NCBI GenBank assembly: GCA_963714035.1
Contig: OY970224.1
Location: forward strand, 1,364,001-1,428,000
Direction: 5' to 3'
DNA: 64,000 nucleotides
DNA from: DATFVB01 sp963714035
GTDB taxonomy: Bacteria; Acidobacteriota; Thermoanaerobaculia; UBA5066; DATFVB01
The notes beneath the pieces were generated by a model. The model had not been told where the DNA came from. It worked only from the letters and a program-made list of their open reading frames with translations, and ran no database searches. The translations under genes were made by a program, and so were the position numbers. Below are positions 26,116-34,497 of this stretch, one piece after another. Each line of letters opens with the position of its first letter. Positions within the stretch are counted from its first letter, which is position 1.

Positions 26116-26361
26116 TCAGCTTTTCTGCGCGTGCTTTTCGATGTAGTCGTAAGCGTCCTTGACCTTCTGGATCTTCTCGGCGTCCTCATCCGGAATCTGG
26201 ATGTTGAACTCCTCCTCGAAGGCCATGACCAACTCCACCGTGTCGAGCGAATCGGCGCCGAGATCGTCGACGAAGGAGGCTTCGGGCGTCACTTGCGCGG
26301 CATCGACCCCCAGCTGCTCGACGATCTTGCTCTTCACGCGCTCCTGAATGCTGTCCGCCAT
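26116..26361 (-). CDS. acpP: Acyl carrier protein
   Basis: The 81-residue carrier of growing acyl chains. The phosphopantetheine attachment site is S38 in DDLGADSLDTVELVMAFEEE. Acidic helices and the length match bacterial ACP. GGAGGAG precedes the ATG by a short spacer, and the start MADSIQERVK is standard. It sits between a DUF885 peptidase gene and fabF; fabG would normally be its upstream neighbour. Confidence 0.97.
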   Translation of the reverse strand: MADSIQERVKSKIVEQLGVDAAQVTPEASFVDDLGADSLDTVELVMAFEEEFNIQIPDEDAEKIQKVKDAYDYIEKHAQKS

Positions 26362-26452
26362 CACTCCTCCTCGATCCAAATCTCTCGTTTTTAGCGCCTC
26401 GCGCCCAAGCCCGCGTATTCTACACGAGGGCATTCTTCCCGCAACCGGGCTT

Positions 26453-28261
26453 CTAGAGGGCCGGTCCCTCCGCCCCGAGCAGCTCGCGGCGAATCAGGGC
26501 GATCGGGATCGCTCCTTCCTTCAGGAACGCGTCGTGGAACTTCCCGAGATCGAAGGAAGCCCCTTCCCGGGCCTTCATCTGGTCGCGAAGCCGGACGATC
26601 ATGAGCTTGCCGAGCTGGTAGCGGAGGTAACCGGGGTCCTGCGTCCCCCGCAGTGCCTCGACCATGGCGTTGTGGGGCGTCATGAAGGCGTTCTTCTGAA
26701 AGAACGCCGCCGCCTCGTCGACCGTCATCCCTTCGGTGTGAAGGGCGATTCCCGCCAGATAGCGGCACGCCCGCTGGAGCGCCGCCTGGATCTGCGCCAG
26801 CCGGTAGCTCGGATCGTCCCCGTGGAGCCCCTGGTCCAGCATCATCTCCTCGCAGTAGAGGGCCCACCCCTCGGCGTTGGCGCCCGACGCGAAGAGCGAC
26901 CGCACCCGGTCGGGATTCAGGCGGTTGTTCAGGAACTGCGCGTAGTGCCCGGGATACACCTCGTGGGCGGAAAAATTCGAGATCGAGGGAGCCGAGAAGA
27001 ACTCGAGGAGCTGTTCGGCCTGTTCCGGCTTCCAGGACGGCTCGGGAAGCGTGACGTTGAAATAGGCCTCGGTCGCCTTCTCGAACGGGCCGGGCGTGTC
27101 CATCGACGCGAACGACGTCGCGCGCGCGAAGGGCGGCGTCTCCTGCACGATCGGCCGGACCTCGGAGGGCAGCGTCGCGAGCCGGTGCGAAACGACGAAC
27201 GCGCGAAGATCCTCGAGCCCGGCCTTCACCGCCGGGATCACCTGGCTCGCCTCGGGATGCCGGCGCGCGAGGGCCTGATAGACCTCGGCGGGCGGCTTGC
27301 CCGGATCGATCTTCGCGGCCGTCTCCCGGAACTCGGCGAGCAGCCGGGCGAGCTCCTTCTTTCCGATGTCCTCGAGCGTCGAGATCGGCGTGTCGACCAT
27401 GTCGTCGTCGGCGAGCATGCGCTGGTAGGCCGACGCACCGATCGCGAAATGCCCGTTCGCCCTCGTCAGGAGGTCGTCGTTCAGCCACTTTCCGTAGGCT
27501 TCGATCGCCTCGATGACGCGCGCGTTCGCGTCGGCGAACGACTTCTTCGCCGGCCCCTCCGGGACGGCCGCGAAAGCCGCCGGCAGGTCGTTCCGGAAGA
27601 AGGAGAGCGTTCCCGGCATCTGCCGGAGCGCGATCTCGACCGAGACTTTCGGAGTCTCTCCGGGCGTCAGCATCGCGCGGGCGGCGGCGAGATTGGCGAG
27701 CGAGGCCCGCTCCCGCGCGGCCGCGATGCGCATTCGCTCGGCGAGCGGCGCGAAGTCGCGCTGGATCAGGCCGTAGATCGCGGCGGTCGGCAGATAGGAA
27801 CCCGGATTGACGCGGGCCGTCTTCCATTCCGTCTCGCGGAGGACCTGGCCGTCGATGAACGCCAGCAGCCATTCCCGGTCCGACGCCTCGTGCGGGGAGA
27901 GGCCGCGCGGGTCGATCGACGAGAACCTTTTCTTCCAGGCGAGGGCCTGCGCGAGACGGCGGCGTCCGCCTTCCGCGGACCGGTCCGTGACGAGCTCGTC
28001 GAAGCGGTGCTCCCCTTCCTCCGTGGCGAGCTCGGGATGGAGCCGGAAGTTCTCCTCGACGAAACGGTCCACCTCGGTCTTGAAGGCTCCATCCCCGGAG
28101 CCGGCCGCGGCCATCGTGGAAGTTGCGGCCGGCGAGGCCGCGAGGGCGGCCGGCGACGCCGCGAGGGCGGCCGGCGACGCCGCGAGGGCGGCCGGTGAGG
28201 CCGCGAGGAATGCTGTCGCCACCGCCGCGAGAACGACGATCGGAAGCCGGAAGTCACGCAT
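26453..28261 (-). CDS. Exported DUF885 metallopeptidase-like protein
   Basis: The 602-residue protein belongs to the DUF885 family, thought to be zinc-dependent carboxypeptidase-like enzymes. The gluzincin-like motif HEVYPGHYAQ is present, and a second-ligand region lies in NAEGWALYCEEMMLDQG. The N-terminal export signal is followed by four copies of a seven-residue unit (AASPAAL) encoded by a 21-nt tandem repeat. GAGGAGG 7 nt upstream supports the start. It is inserted between fabG and acpP, where a peptidase has no obvious metabolic reason to be. Confidence 0.85.
   Translation of the reverse strand: MRDFRLPIVVLAAVATAFLAASPAALAASPAALAASPAALAASPAATSTMAAAGSGDGAFKTEVDRFVEENFRLHPELATEEGEHRFDELVTDRSAEGGRRRLAQALAWKKRFSSIDPRGLSPHEASDREWLLAFIDGQVLRETEWKTARVNPGSYLPTAAIYGLIQRDFAPLAERMRIAAARERASLANLAAARAMLTPGETPKVSVEIALRQMPGTLSFFRNDLPAAFAAVPEGPAKKSFADANARVIEAIEAYGKWLNDDLLTRANGHFAIGASAYQRMLADDDMVDTPISTLEDIGKKELARLLAEFRETAAKIDPGKPPAEVYQALARRHPEASQVIPAVKAGLEDLRAFVVSHRLATLPSEVRPIVQETPPFARATSFASMDTPGPFEKATEAYFNVTLPEPSWKPEQAEQLLEFFSAPSISNFSAHEVYPGHYAQFLNNRLNPDRVRSLFASGANAEGWALYCEEMMLDQGLHGDDPSYRLAQIQAALQRACRYLAGIALHTEGMTVDEAAAFFQKNAFMTPHNAMVEALRGTQDPGYLRYQLGKLMIVRLRDQMKAREGASFDLGKFHDAFLKEGAIPIALIRRELLGAEGPAL
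28125..28208. repeat. 21-nt tandem repeat, four copies, in-frame
   Basis: Four 21-nt units encode the AASPAAL heptads right after the hydrophobic core of the DUF885 signal peptide. Because the unit is a multiple of three, changes in copy number would lengthen or shorten the export linker without frameshift. Confidence 0.85.
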
Positions 28262-28272
28262 CGAGAGCCTCC

Positions 28273-29013
28273 TCACATGTACAGGCCGCCGGAGACGTTC
28301 AACACGTGCCCGGTGACGTATCCCGCCTCGTCGGAGGCCAGGTAAACGGCCGCCCCCGCGACATCCTCTCCCGAGCCGAGGCGCTGGAGCGGGATCTGGG
28401 AAGCAAGCGATTCCTTCGCGGCATCCGTCATCTTGTCCGTCATCGCCGAGGTGATGAAGCCGGGTGCGATCGCGTTGACGGTGACCTGCCGCGAGCCGAC
28501 CTCCCGCGCGAGCGACTTCGTGAGACCGACGAGCGCCGCCTTCGCCGCGGCGTAGTTCGCCTGGCCCGCATTGCCCATCAGGGCCACCACCGAGGTGATG
28601 TTGATGATCCGCCCCGAGCGCTGCCGGATCATCATCTTGATCGCGGCCTGCGAAAGCAGGAACGCGCCGGTCAGGTTCGTCGCGATCACGCGATCCCACG
28701 ACTCCTTCGTCATCCGCAGGATCAGGTTGTCTTCGGTGATGCCGGCATTGTTGACGAGGACGTCGAGGCGCCCCTCGCCGTCGGCGATTCCCTTGATCGC
28801 GGCGGCGACCGAGGCCGGGTCCGCCACATCGAGGGAAACCGCGCGGGCCTTGCCGCCCGCCGCCTCGATCGATCCGACCAGCGTCGAGAGCTTGTCGGCG
28901 CTCCGCGCCGCGCAGAGGACGGTCGCGCCTTCCGATGCGAACCGGCGGGCGATCGCTTCGCCGATCCCCTGGGAAGCGCCCGTCACGAGCGCGATCTTTC
29001 CGTCCAATCGCAT
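28273..29013 (-). CDS. fabG: 3-oxoacyl-ACP reductase
   Basis: The 246-residue short-chain dehydrogenase reduces 3-oxoacyl-ACP with NADPH. It has the dinucleotide motif TGASQGIGEAIA, VNNAGITEDNLI, and the catalytic Ser-Tyr-Lys region ITSVVALMGNAGQANYAAAK, followed by VNAIAPGFITSAMT. All are close to canonical FabG. GGAGGAA just upstream of the ATG supports the start. It is divergent from the hydroxyproline operon (81-nt gap), so the shared region must carry both promoters. Confidence 0.93.
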   Translation of the reverse strand: MRLDGKIALVTGASQGIGEAIARRFASEGATVLCAARSADKLSTLVGSIEAAGGKARAVSLDVADPASVAAAIKGIADGEGRLDVLVNNAGITEDNLILRMTKESWDRVIATNLTGAFLLSQAAIKMMIRQRSGRIINITSVVALMGNAGQANYAAAKAALVGLTKSLAREVGSRQVTVNAIAPGFITSAMTDKMTDAAKESLASQIPLQRLGSGEDVAGAAVYLASDEAGYVTGHVLNVSGGLYM

Positions 29014-29093
29014 CGGTTCCTCCCCGCTTTTCGAACGACTTTCTACCACGGCGGCGGCGCGAACCCGCGGGGACGCCGCGATAAGATCCGGCC

Positions 29094-30542
29094 ATGGCCG
29101 AAGTTCCGAGTCTCTCCAGCTTCGTCGGCGGCGTTTTCCGCCCTCCGGCGCAGGCCGGCTTCGTCGACGACGTCAACCCTTCCGACGCCTCCGACGTGAT
29201 CGCGCGCGTGCCGGCGGGCGATCCGTCCGACGTGGATGCCGCCGTCGAGTGGGCGGCGGGCGCGCTCCCCGCCTGGCGCGGCCGGACCGGGCCGCAGCGG
29301 GCCGAAGCGCTCTGGGCCTGGAGCGACGCGATCGCGGCCCGGCGCGAAGAGATCGCGCAGATGATGGCGCGCGAGGTCGGAAAGCCGATCAGCGAGGCGC
29401 GCGGAGAGGCGGCGAGATGCGTCGCGATCCTCCGGTACTACGCGGGCGAATCGGTGCGCGAGATCGGCGAGGTCATTCCCGCGCAGGCCGCCGGCGCGCT
29501 GCAGTTCACGCTTCGGGAGCCTCTCGGCGTCGTCGCGCTCATCACTCCGTGGAATTTCCCGACCGCGATCCCGCTCTGGAAAACCGCTCCGGCGCTCGCT
29601 TTCGGGAACGTCGTCGTGCTGAAGCCCGCCGAAGCCGCGTCCCGCTGCGCCGTGCTGCTCGCGGAAACTGCCGCGGCGGCGGGAATTCCTCCCGGCGTCT
29701 TCAACGTGGTCCTCGGCTCCGGCGGGAAGATCGGTCCCCCGCTCGTCGGGCACGAGCGCGTCCGGGCGGTGAGCTTCACGGGCTCCGGCAACGTCGGCGC
29801 GCAGATCGCGGCCGCGGCGTCGCGGCGGAACATCCGCTACCAGACCGAAATGGGGGGGAAGAACGTCGTGATCGTCGCGCCCGACGCGGATCTCGATCTC
29901 GCCGCGACGCTCACCGTCGCCGGCGCGATGCGCTACGCGGGGCAGAAGTGCACGGCGACGAGCCGCGCCGTCGTCGACCGCCGGGTGCGCGACGCCTTCC
30001 TCGCGAAGGTCCGGGACCAGGTCGACGCTCTCGTGCTCGGCCCGGTGACGGACCCGGGGGCCGCCGTAGGCCCGCTCATCAGCCGCGAATCACAGGAGTC
30101 AATCGGTCGCGCGCTCGCCGGCGCGGCGCCGGAAAGCGTTCACGGCGGGAGACTCCCCGCCGGAGAGGCATGGTCCCGAGGGTTCTTCTGCTCGCCGGCC
30201 GTCGTTCAGAACGCCGATCCCGACTCTCCGATCGCCCGGGACGAGCTCTTCGGTCCCGTCCTCGCGACGTTCGAAGCCTCCGATCTCGACGAGGCAATCG
30301 CGCTCGCCAACCGGACCGAGTACGGGCTCTCGGCTTCCCTGTTCACGCGCGACATCAAATCGGCGCTCGCGTTCATCCCGAAGATCGAGGTCGGCCTCGT
30401 CCGGATCAACGGCGACACGACCGGGGTCGATCCGCATGCGCCGTTCGGCGGGATGAAGGGCTCGAGCTCCGGGAGCCGCGAGCAGGGCCCGGCCGCGCGC
30501 GATTTCTACACCGAGATCAAGACGGTCCAGATCAATCCGTGA
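29094..30542 (+). CDS. Aldehyde dehydrogenase, probable 2-oxoglutarate semialdehyde dehydrogenase
   Basis: The 482-residue NAD(P)-dependent enzyme has the ALDH signature elements VVALITPWNFPTAIPLWK, VLKPAEAASRC, FTGSGNVGAQIA, the general-base region TEMGGKN, the catalytic cysteine in AGQKCTATSRAV, and DELFGPVLATFEA. In bacterial trans-4-hydroxy-L-proline degradation the last step oxidises 2-oxoglutarate semialdehyde to 2-oxoglutarate, and an ALDH of this type is the usual enzyme. The assignment comes from its place at the head of an operon with epimerase, D-hydroxyproline oxidase subunits and deaminase. No regulator gene is visible nearby. Confidence 0.85.
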   Translation: MAEVPSLSSFVGGVFRPPAQAGFVDDVNPSDASDVIARVPAGDPSDVDAAVEWAAGALPAWRGRTGPQRAEALWAWSDAIAARREEIAQMMAREVGKPISEARGEAARCVAILRYYAGESVREIGEVIPAQAAGALQFTLREPLGVVALITPWNFPTAIPLWKTAPALAFGNVVVLKPAEAASRCAVLLAETAAAAGIPPGVFNVVLGSGGKIGPPLVGHERVRAVSFTGSGNVGAQIAAAASRRNIRYQTEMGGKNVVIVAPDADLDLAATLTVAGAMRYAGQKCTATSRAVVDRRVRDAFLAKVRDQVDALVLGPVTDPGAAVGPLISRESQESIGRALAGAAPESVHGGRLPAGEAWSRGFFCSPAVVQNADPDSPIARDELFGPVLATFEASDLDEAIALANRTEYGLSASLFTRDIKSALAFIPKIEVGLVRINGDTTGVDPHAPFGGMKGSSSGSREQGPAARDFYTEIKTVQINP

Positions 30543-30597
30543 TGTTGCTGTCGAGAGTGCTCATCGGCAGCTCACCGTCGAGAGCCTTCGTCGGCGT

Positions 30598-30735
30598 TGG
30601 AAAATTCGAAATCCGAAACGCCAGACTCGAACCAATCGCGAAAACCGAATGACCGAAATCGCAAAGCGGGACCCCGTTTCGAGCTTCGATATTTGGATTT
30701 GTTTCGGATTTCGAAATTCGGACTTCGAATTTTGG
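30598..30735. repeat. AT-rich palindromic element with inverted ends
   Basis: A roughly 138-nt stretch between the ALDH and epimerase genes is markedly richer in A and T than its surroundings. The left end (TGGAAAATTCGAAATCCGAA) and the right end (TTCGGACTTCGAATTTTGGA) are near-complementary inverted repeats, and the internal sequence repeats TTCGA/TCGAA words. It has no reading frame of its own. It may extend the transcript leader of the epimerase gene. Confidence 0.65.
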
Positions 30736-30770
30736 ATGCCTCGAGCGCCGCGGTCGGGCGAACGCCACCG

Positions 30771-31718
30771 ATGAAGCTTCCCGAGAAGATCCGCGTAATC
30801 GACTCCCACACCGAGGGCGAGCCGACCCGCGTCGTCGTCGAGGGATGGCCGCCGCCCGCGGGCGCGACGATGGAAGAGCGACGCCGGGACATGAAGGCGA
30901 ACTTCGATCCCCTTCGACGCGCCGTCCTGTGCGAACCGCGCGGGCACGAGGCGGTCGTCGGGGCGCTGCTCACGCCGCCCGTGCACGACGGATCGCTCGC
31001 CGGCGTCGTCTTCTTCGACAACGCCGCTTATCTCGGGATGTGCGGCCACGGAACGATGGGGGTCGTCCGGACGCTCGAATACCTGGGGCGCCTCGCGCCG
31101 GGCCCCGTCGCGCTCGACACGCCCGCTGGCACGGTTTGTGCCGAGCTCGCCGTGGACGGCTCCGTCACGATCGAGAACGTCCCGGCGTTCCTGCACGCCC
31201 GGGACGTCTCGGTCGAGGTGCCGGGCGTGGGCCGCGTGACCGGCGACGTCGCGTACGGCGGAAACTGGTTCTTCATCACGCCCTGGGAGCCTCCGCTCGT
31301 GGCTTCCGACATCGACGAGCTCACGCGGGTCACGCGCGCGATCTCGGAGGCGCTCCGGCGGGACGGGGCGACCGGCGCCGGCGGCGCGGAAATCGATCAC
31401 ATCGTGCTGTTCGGCGAGAGCGACCGTCCCGACGCCGACCGCAAGAATTTCGTGCTTTGCCCGGGAAACGCGTACGACCGCTCGCCGTGCGGCACCGGAA
31501 CGTCGGCGACGATGGCGATGCTGCACGGGCGCGGACGCCTCGCCCTCGGCCAGGTCTGGCGGCAGGAAAGCATCATCGGCAGCCTTTTCCAGGGCTGGCT
31601 CTCCGCGCGGGGCGATGCCCTCGTGCCGCACGTGCGAGGGACGGCGTTCGTGACGGGAGAGGCCACCCTGCGCTTCGATCCGCGAGACCCGTTCCGGCTG
31701 GGGATTCCGCCGGCATGA
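30771..31718 (+). CDS. 4-hydroxyproline 2-epimerase (proline racemase family)
   Basis: Converts trans-4-hydroxy-L-proline to cis-4-hydroxy-D-proline. The 315-residue protein has the two catalytic cysteines of the family: C91 in LGMCGHGTMG and C240 in DRSPCGTGTSATMA, spaced as in characterised 4-hydroxyproline epimerases. The start MKLPEKIRVIDSHTEGEPTR is the standard N-terminus (DSHTEGEPTR is a conserved start motif). Proline racemase itself would need different specificity residues. Operon context favours hydroxyproline over proline. Confidence 0.9.
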   Translation: MKLPEKIRVIDSHTEGEPTRVVVEGWPPPAGATMEERRRDMKANFDPLRRAVLCEPRGHEAVVGALLTPPVHDGSLAGVVFFDNAAYLGMCGHGTMGVVRTLEYLGRLAPGPVALDTPAGTVCAELAVDGSVTIENVPAFLHARDVSVEVPGVGRVTGDVAYGGNWFFITPWEPPLVASDIDELTRVTRAISEALRRDGATGAGGAEIDHIVLFGESDRPDADRKNFVLCPGNAYDRSPCGTGTSATMAMLHGRGRLALGQVWRQESIIGSLFQGWLSARGDALVPHVRGTAFVTGEATLRFDPRDPFRLGIPPA

Positions 31719-31854
31719 TCCGGCCGCGTTTCGAAGCCCGAAACCGTTTCGGAGCTCGGGAGGCCGGCGTTTCGTGTATTGTTTCGAGGCCGGTGTTGCG
31801 GATCCCGACCTCCCGGCGGGGGGCGCGTCCGTGTCGACTCCGGGATCGCCGGGC

Positions 31855-32973
31855 ATGACCCCGGACTCCTTCGACGCGATCGTCGTCGGCGCCGGGATCG
31901 TCGGGGCCGCCTGCGCCGAGGCTTTGTCGGCCGACGGAATGCGCGTCGCGGTCCTCGACGCGGCGTTCCCCGGCGGCGGCACGACGGCCGCGGGAATGGG
32001 CCATCTCGTCGCGATGGACGACTCCGAGCCCCAGCTCGCGTTGACGGGCTGGTCGAATCGGCTCTGGAAGGAGCGGGCAAGCTCCCTGCCCGCGGCCTGC
32101 GAGATGGATCCCTGCGGAACGCTCTGGGTCGCCGAAGACGGCCCGCAGATGGCCGAAGTCGAACGGAAGCGCGAGCGCTACGAGTCCCACGGCATCGCCG
32201 CGGAGGCTCTCGGACCGGCGGAGCTCGCGCGCGCCGAGCCGAACCTCCGCCCGGGCCTCGCGGGCGCGCTCCGGGTCCCGGGAGACGCGGTCCTGTATCC
32301 CCCGGGGGCCGCACGCGCGCTGCTCCAGTCGGCGCGAGCGCGCGGAGCGATCGTGCGGGCGGGGACGGAGGTGCGCGCGATCGGACCCGGCGAGGTCGAA
32401 ACGGCGGCCGGAAACGTTCGCGCGCCGGTCGTCGTCAATGCGGCCGGTCCGCGCGCCGCCGAGCTCACGCCCGGGCTTCCCATCGTCCCGAGGAAGGGCC
32501 ATCTGGTCATCACCGACCGCTACCCCGGTTTCTGCCGCCACGAGATCGTCGAGCTCGGATACCTCGCGAGCGCGCACAGGATGACCGCGGAATCCGTCGC
32601 CTTCAACGTCCAGCCGCGGGCGACCGGCCAGATCCTCATCGGCTCGTCCCGCGAGCTCGTCGGCTGGGACGCGGCCGTCAACCCGCGGGTCCTTTCGAAA
32701 ATGCTCTCGCGCGCCCTCGATTTCCTTCCTTCTCTTCGCGCGCTCTCGGCGATCCGTACCTGGACCGGCTTCCGCCCGGCCACTCCCGACAGGCTTCCGA
32801 TCATCGGCCGATGGCGGGGCGTGGACGGCCTCTGGATCGCGGCGGGACACGAGGGCCTCGGAATCACGACGTCGCTCGGCACGGGCCGGCTGATCGCGGA
32901 CCTCGTCGCGGGGCGGCGGCCGCCGATCGACCCGGCGCCGTTCGATCCGAACCGCTCCGCCGCGGCCGCATGA
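31855..32973 (+). CDS. FAD-dependent D-hydroxyproline dehydrogenase, DAO-type subunit
   Basis: The 372-residue DAO-family flavoprotein is the likely catalytic subunit that oxidises cis-4-hydroxy-D-proline to 1-pyrroline-4-hydroxy-2-carboxylate. The FAD motif DAIVVGAGIVGAACAEALS is at the N-terminus. GGGTTAAGMGHLVAM follows the dinucleotide fold, and the C-terminus has WTGFRPATPDRLPIIG and AAGHEGLGITTSLGTG. The start was placed at ATG 31855, close to the FAD motif; a GTG at 31831 is possible. The stop overlaps the start of the 2Fe-2S subunit gene as ATGA. Confidence 0.85.
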   Translation: MTPDSFDAIVVGAGIVGAACAEALSADGMRVAVLDAAFPGGGTTAAGMGHLVAMDDSEPQLALTGWSNRLWKERASSLPAACEMDPCGTLWVAEDGPQMAEVERKRERYESHGIAAEALGPAELARAEPNLRPGLAGALRVPGDAVLYPPGAARALLQSARARGAIVRAGTEVRAIGPGEVETAAGNVRAPVVVNAAGPRAAELTPGLPIVPRKGHLVITDRYPGFCRHEIVELGYLASAHRMTAESVAFNVQPRATGQILIGSSRELVGWDAAVNPRVLSKMLSRALDFLPSLRALSAIRTWTGFRPATPDRLPIIGRWRGVDGLWIAAGHEGLGITTSLGTGRLIADLVAGRRPPIDPAPFDPNRSAAAA

Positions 32974-33224
32974 ACGAGTTTCCCCGCGTCCCGATCGTCG
33001 TCGACGATCGCCCCATCTCGGCGGAGGCGGGAACGACCGTCGCCGCCGCGCTCGTCAACGCGGGCGTCTCGGCTTTTCGCGGCTCGGTCACCGGCGCCCC
33101 GCGCGGGCCGCTCTGCGGAATGGGGATCTGCCACGAATGCCGCGTCACGATCGACGGCATCGCGCAGCGCCGCTCGTGCATGATCGAAGTGGCCGCGGGA
33201 ATGCGGATCGAGACCCGTGGCTGA
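32970..33224 (+). CDS. Small 2Fe-2S subunit of D-hydroxyproline dehydrogenase
   Basis: The 84-residue protein is like HcnA of hydrogen cyanide synthase and the gamma subunit of heteromeric D-amino-acid dehydrogenases. Four cysteines at about positions 49, 54, 57 and 70 (PLCGMGICHECRV and RRSCMIE) match plant-type 2Fe-2S ligands. It would carry electrons between the two flavoprotein subunits. It is overlapped by neighbours at both ends (ATGA at 32970 and 8 nt at 33217), as expected for a stoichiometric complex. Confidence 0.88.
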   Translation: MNEFPRVPIVVDDRPISAEAGTTVAAALVNAGVSAFRGSVTGAPRGPLCGMGICHECRVTIDGIAQRRSCMIEVAAGMRIETRG

Positions 33225-34497
33225 ATCGCTCGCCGCGGACGTCGCGGTCGTGGGGGGTGGCCCGGCGGGAATCGCCGCCGCCGCCGTCGCGGCCGAGGCG
33301 GGAAAGCGGGTGCTGCTCCTCGAGGAGAACCCTCGCCCGGGCGGGCAGATCTGGCGGCATCGGGCAGGCGCGATCCCCCCGAAGGCTCGGCGCTGGATCG
33401 ACCGTCTGGCCCGTTCGGGAGCGGTCCGCGTACCCGGCGCGGCCGTGCACGCGATCTCGGGAGCGTTCACGCTCTCCGCCGAAAGCGCCGGCGCGGCGAT
33501 CACCGTCTCCGCGAAGACGCTCGTCGTCGCGACGGGCGCGCGCGAGCGATTTCTCCCGTTTCCGGGCTGGACCCTCCCGAACGTGATCGGGATCGGCGGA
33601 GCGCAGGCGCTGCTGAAATCGGGCGTCTCTTTCTCCCAACGCCGCATCGTGATCGCCGGATCGGGTCCCCTCATCCTTCCCGTCGCGGCGTCGCTCGCGC
33701 GCGCCGGAGCCCGAATCGCCCTCGCCGCGGAGCAGGCGCCGGGCGGCGCCGTGATTCGCTTCGGCCTCGGGCTGTGGCGAGCTCCGGGACTGCTCGCCGA
33801 CGCCGCGGGTTACCGCCGCGCCTTTCTCCGCACGCCCTACCGGTTCGGAACATGGGTGCTCGAAGCGCGCGGACGCGACCGGGTCGAGGAGGTCGTCGTC
33901 ACCGACGGCAACGTGACGTGGACCGAGCGCTGCGATGTCCTCTGCACGGGATTCGGGCTCGTTCCGGCGACCGAGCTCGCCCGCCTCGCCGGATGCCGGA
34001 TCGACGGCGACGCCGTCGCGGTCGACGAGCGGCAGGGCACATCCGTCGAGGGCGTTTTCTGCGTCGGCGAGGCATGCGGCGTCGGCGGCGTGGAGAAGGC
34101 GCTCGCCGAAGGCCAGGTCGCCGGGTGCGCCGCCGCCGGCCGGTCGCCGCGGCGCGGACCGGTAGCCGCCGCGCGCCGCGGTCGCCGCCACGCCGCCGCG
34201 CTCGATCGGGCGTTCCGGCTCCGGGAGGAGCTCCGTTCCCTTCCCCGGCCCGACACGATCGTCTGTCGCTGCGAAGACGTCCTGACCGCCGCACTCACCG
34301 CCGCCGGCTCCGCGCGGGAGGCGAAGCTCGCGGTCCGGGCGGGAATGGGCCCCTGCCAGGGGCGCGTCTGCGGCCCCGCGCTCCAATACCTTTTCGGCTG
34401 GGAATCGGATACCGTCCGCGTGCCGATCTCCCCCGTTTCGATCGGGACGCTCGCGGCGATCGACGCCGAAGCGCCTCCGCGCAAGGAGGGCGAATGA
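33217..34497 (+). CDS. NAD(P)/FAD oxidoreductase subunit of D-hydroxyproline dehydrogenase
   Basis: The 426-residue protein is related to HcnB and to the alpha subunit of heteromeric D-proline/octopine-type dehydrogenases. The first FAD motif is VAVVGGGPAGIAAAAVAAEA, a second dinucleotide region is RIVIAGSGPLILPVA, and TGARERFLPFPGWTLPNV is conserved. The C-terminus has a BFD-like [2Fe-2S] domain with TIVCRCEDV and MGPCQGRVCG. A GTG start at 33217 overlaps the small subunit by 8 nt. The three genes together form the alpha-beta-gamma complex. Confidence 0.87.
   Translation: MAESLAADVAVVGGGPAGIAAAAVAAEAGKRVLLLEENPRPGGQIWRHRAGAIPPKARRWIDRLARSGAVRVPGAAVHAISGAFTLSAESAGAAITVSAKTLVVATGARERFLPFPGWTLPNVIGIGGAQALLKSGVSFSQRRIVIAGSGPLILPVAASLARAGARIALAAEQAPGGAVIRFGLGLWRAPGLLADAAGYRRAFLRTPYRFGTWVLEARGRDRVEEVVVTDGNVTWTERCDVLCTGFGLVPATELARLAGCRIDGDAVAVDERQGTSVEGVFCVGEACGVGGVEKALAEGQVAGCAAAGRSPRRGPVAAARRGRRHAAALDRAFRLREELRSLPRPDTIVCRCEDVLTAALTAAGSAREAKLAVRAGMGPCQGRVCGPALQYLFGWESDTVRVPISPVSIGTLAAIDAEAPPRKEGE

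Noticed and set aside
30620..30660. A tRNA-like T-arm word (GGTTCGAGTC on the minus strand)
   Set aside because: No acceptor stem, D-arm or anticodon arm pairs around it; it lies in the AT-rich palindromic element.
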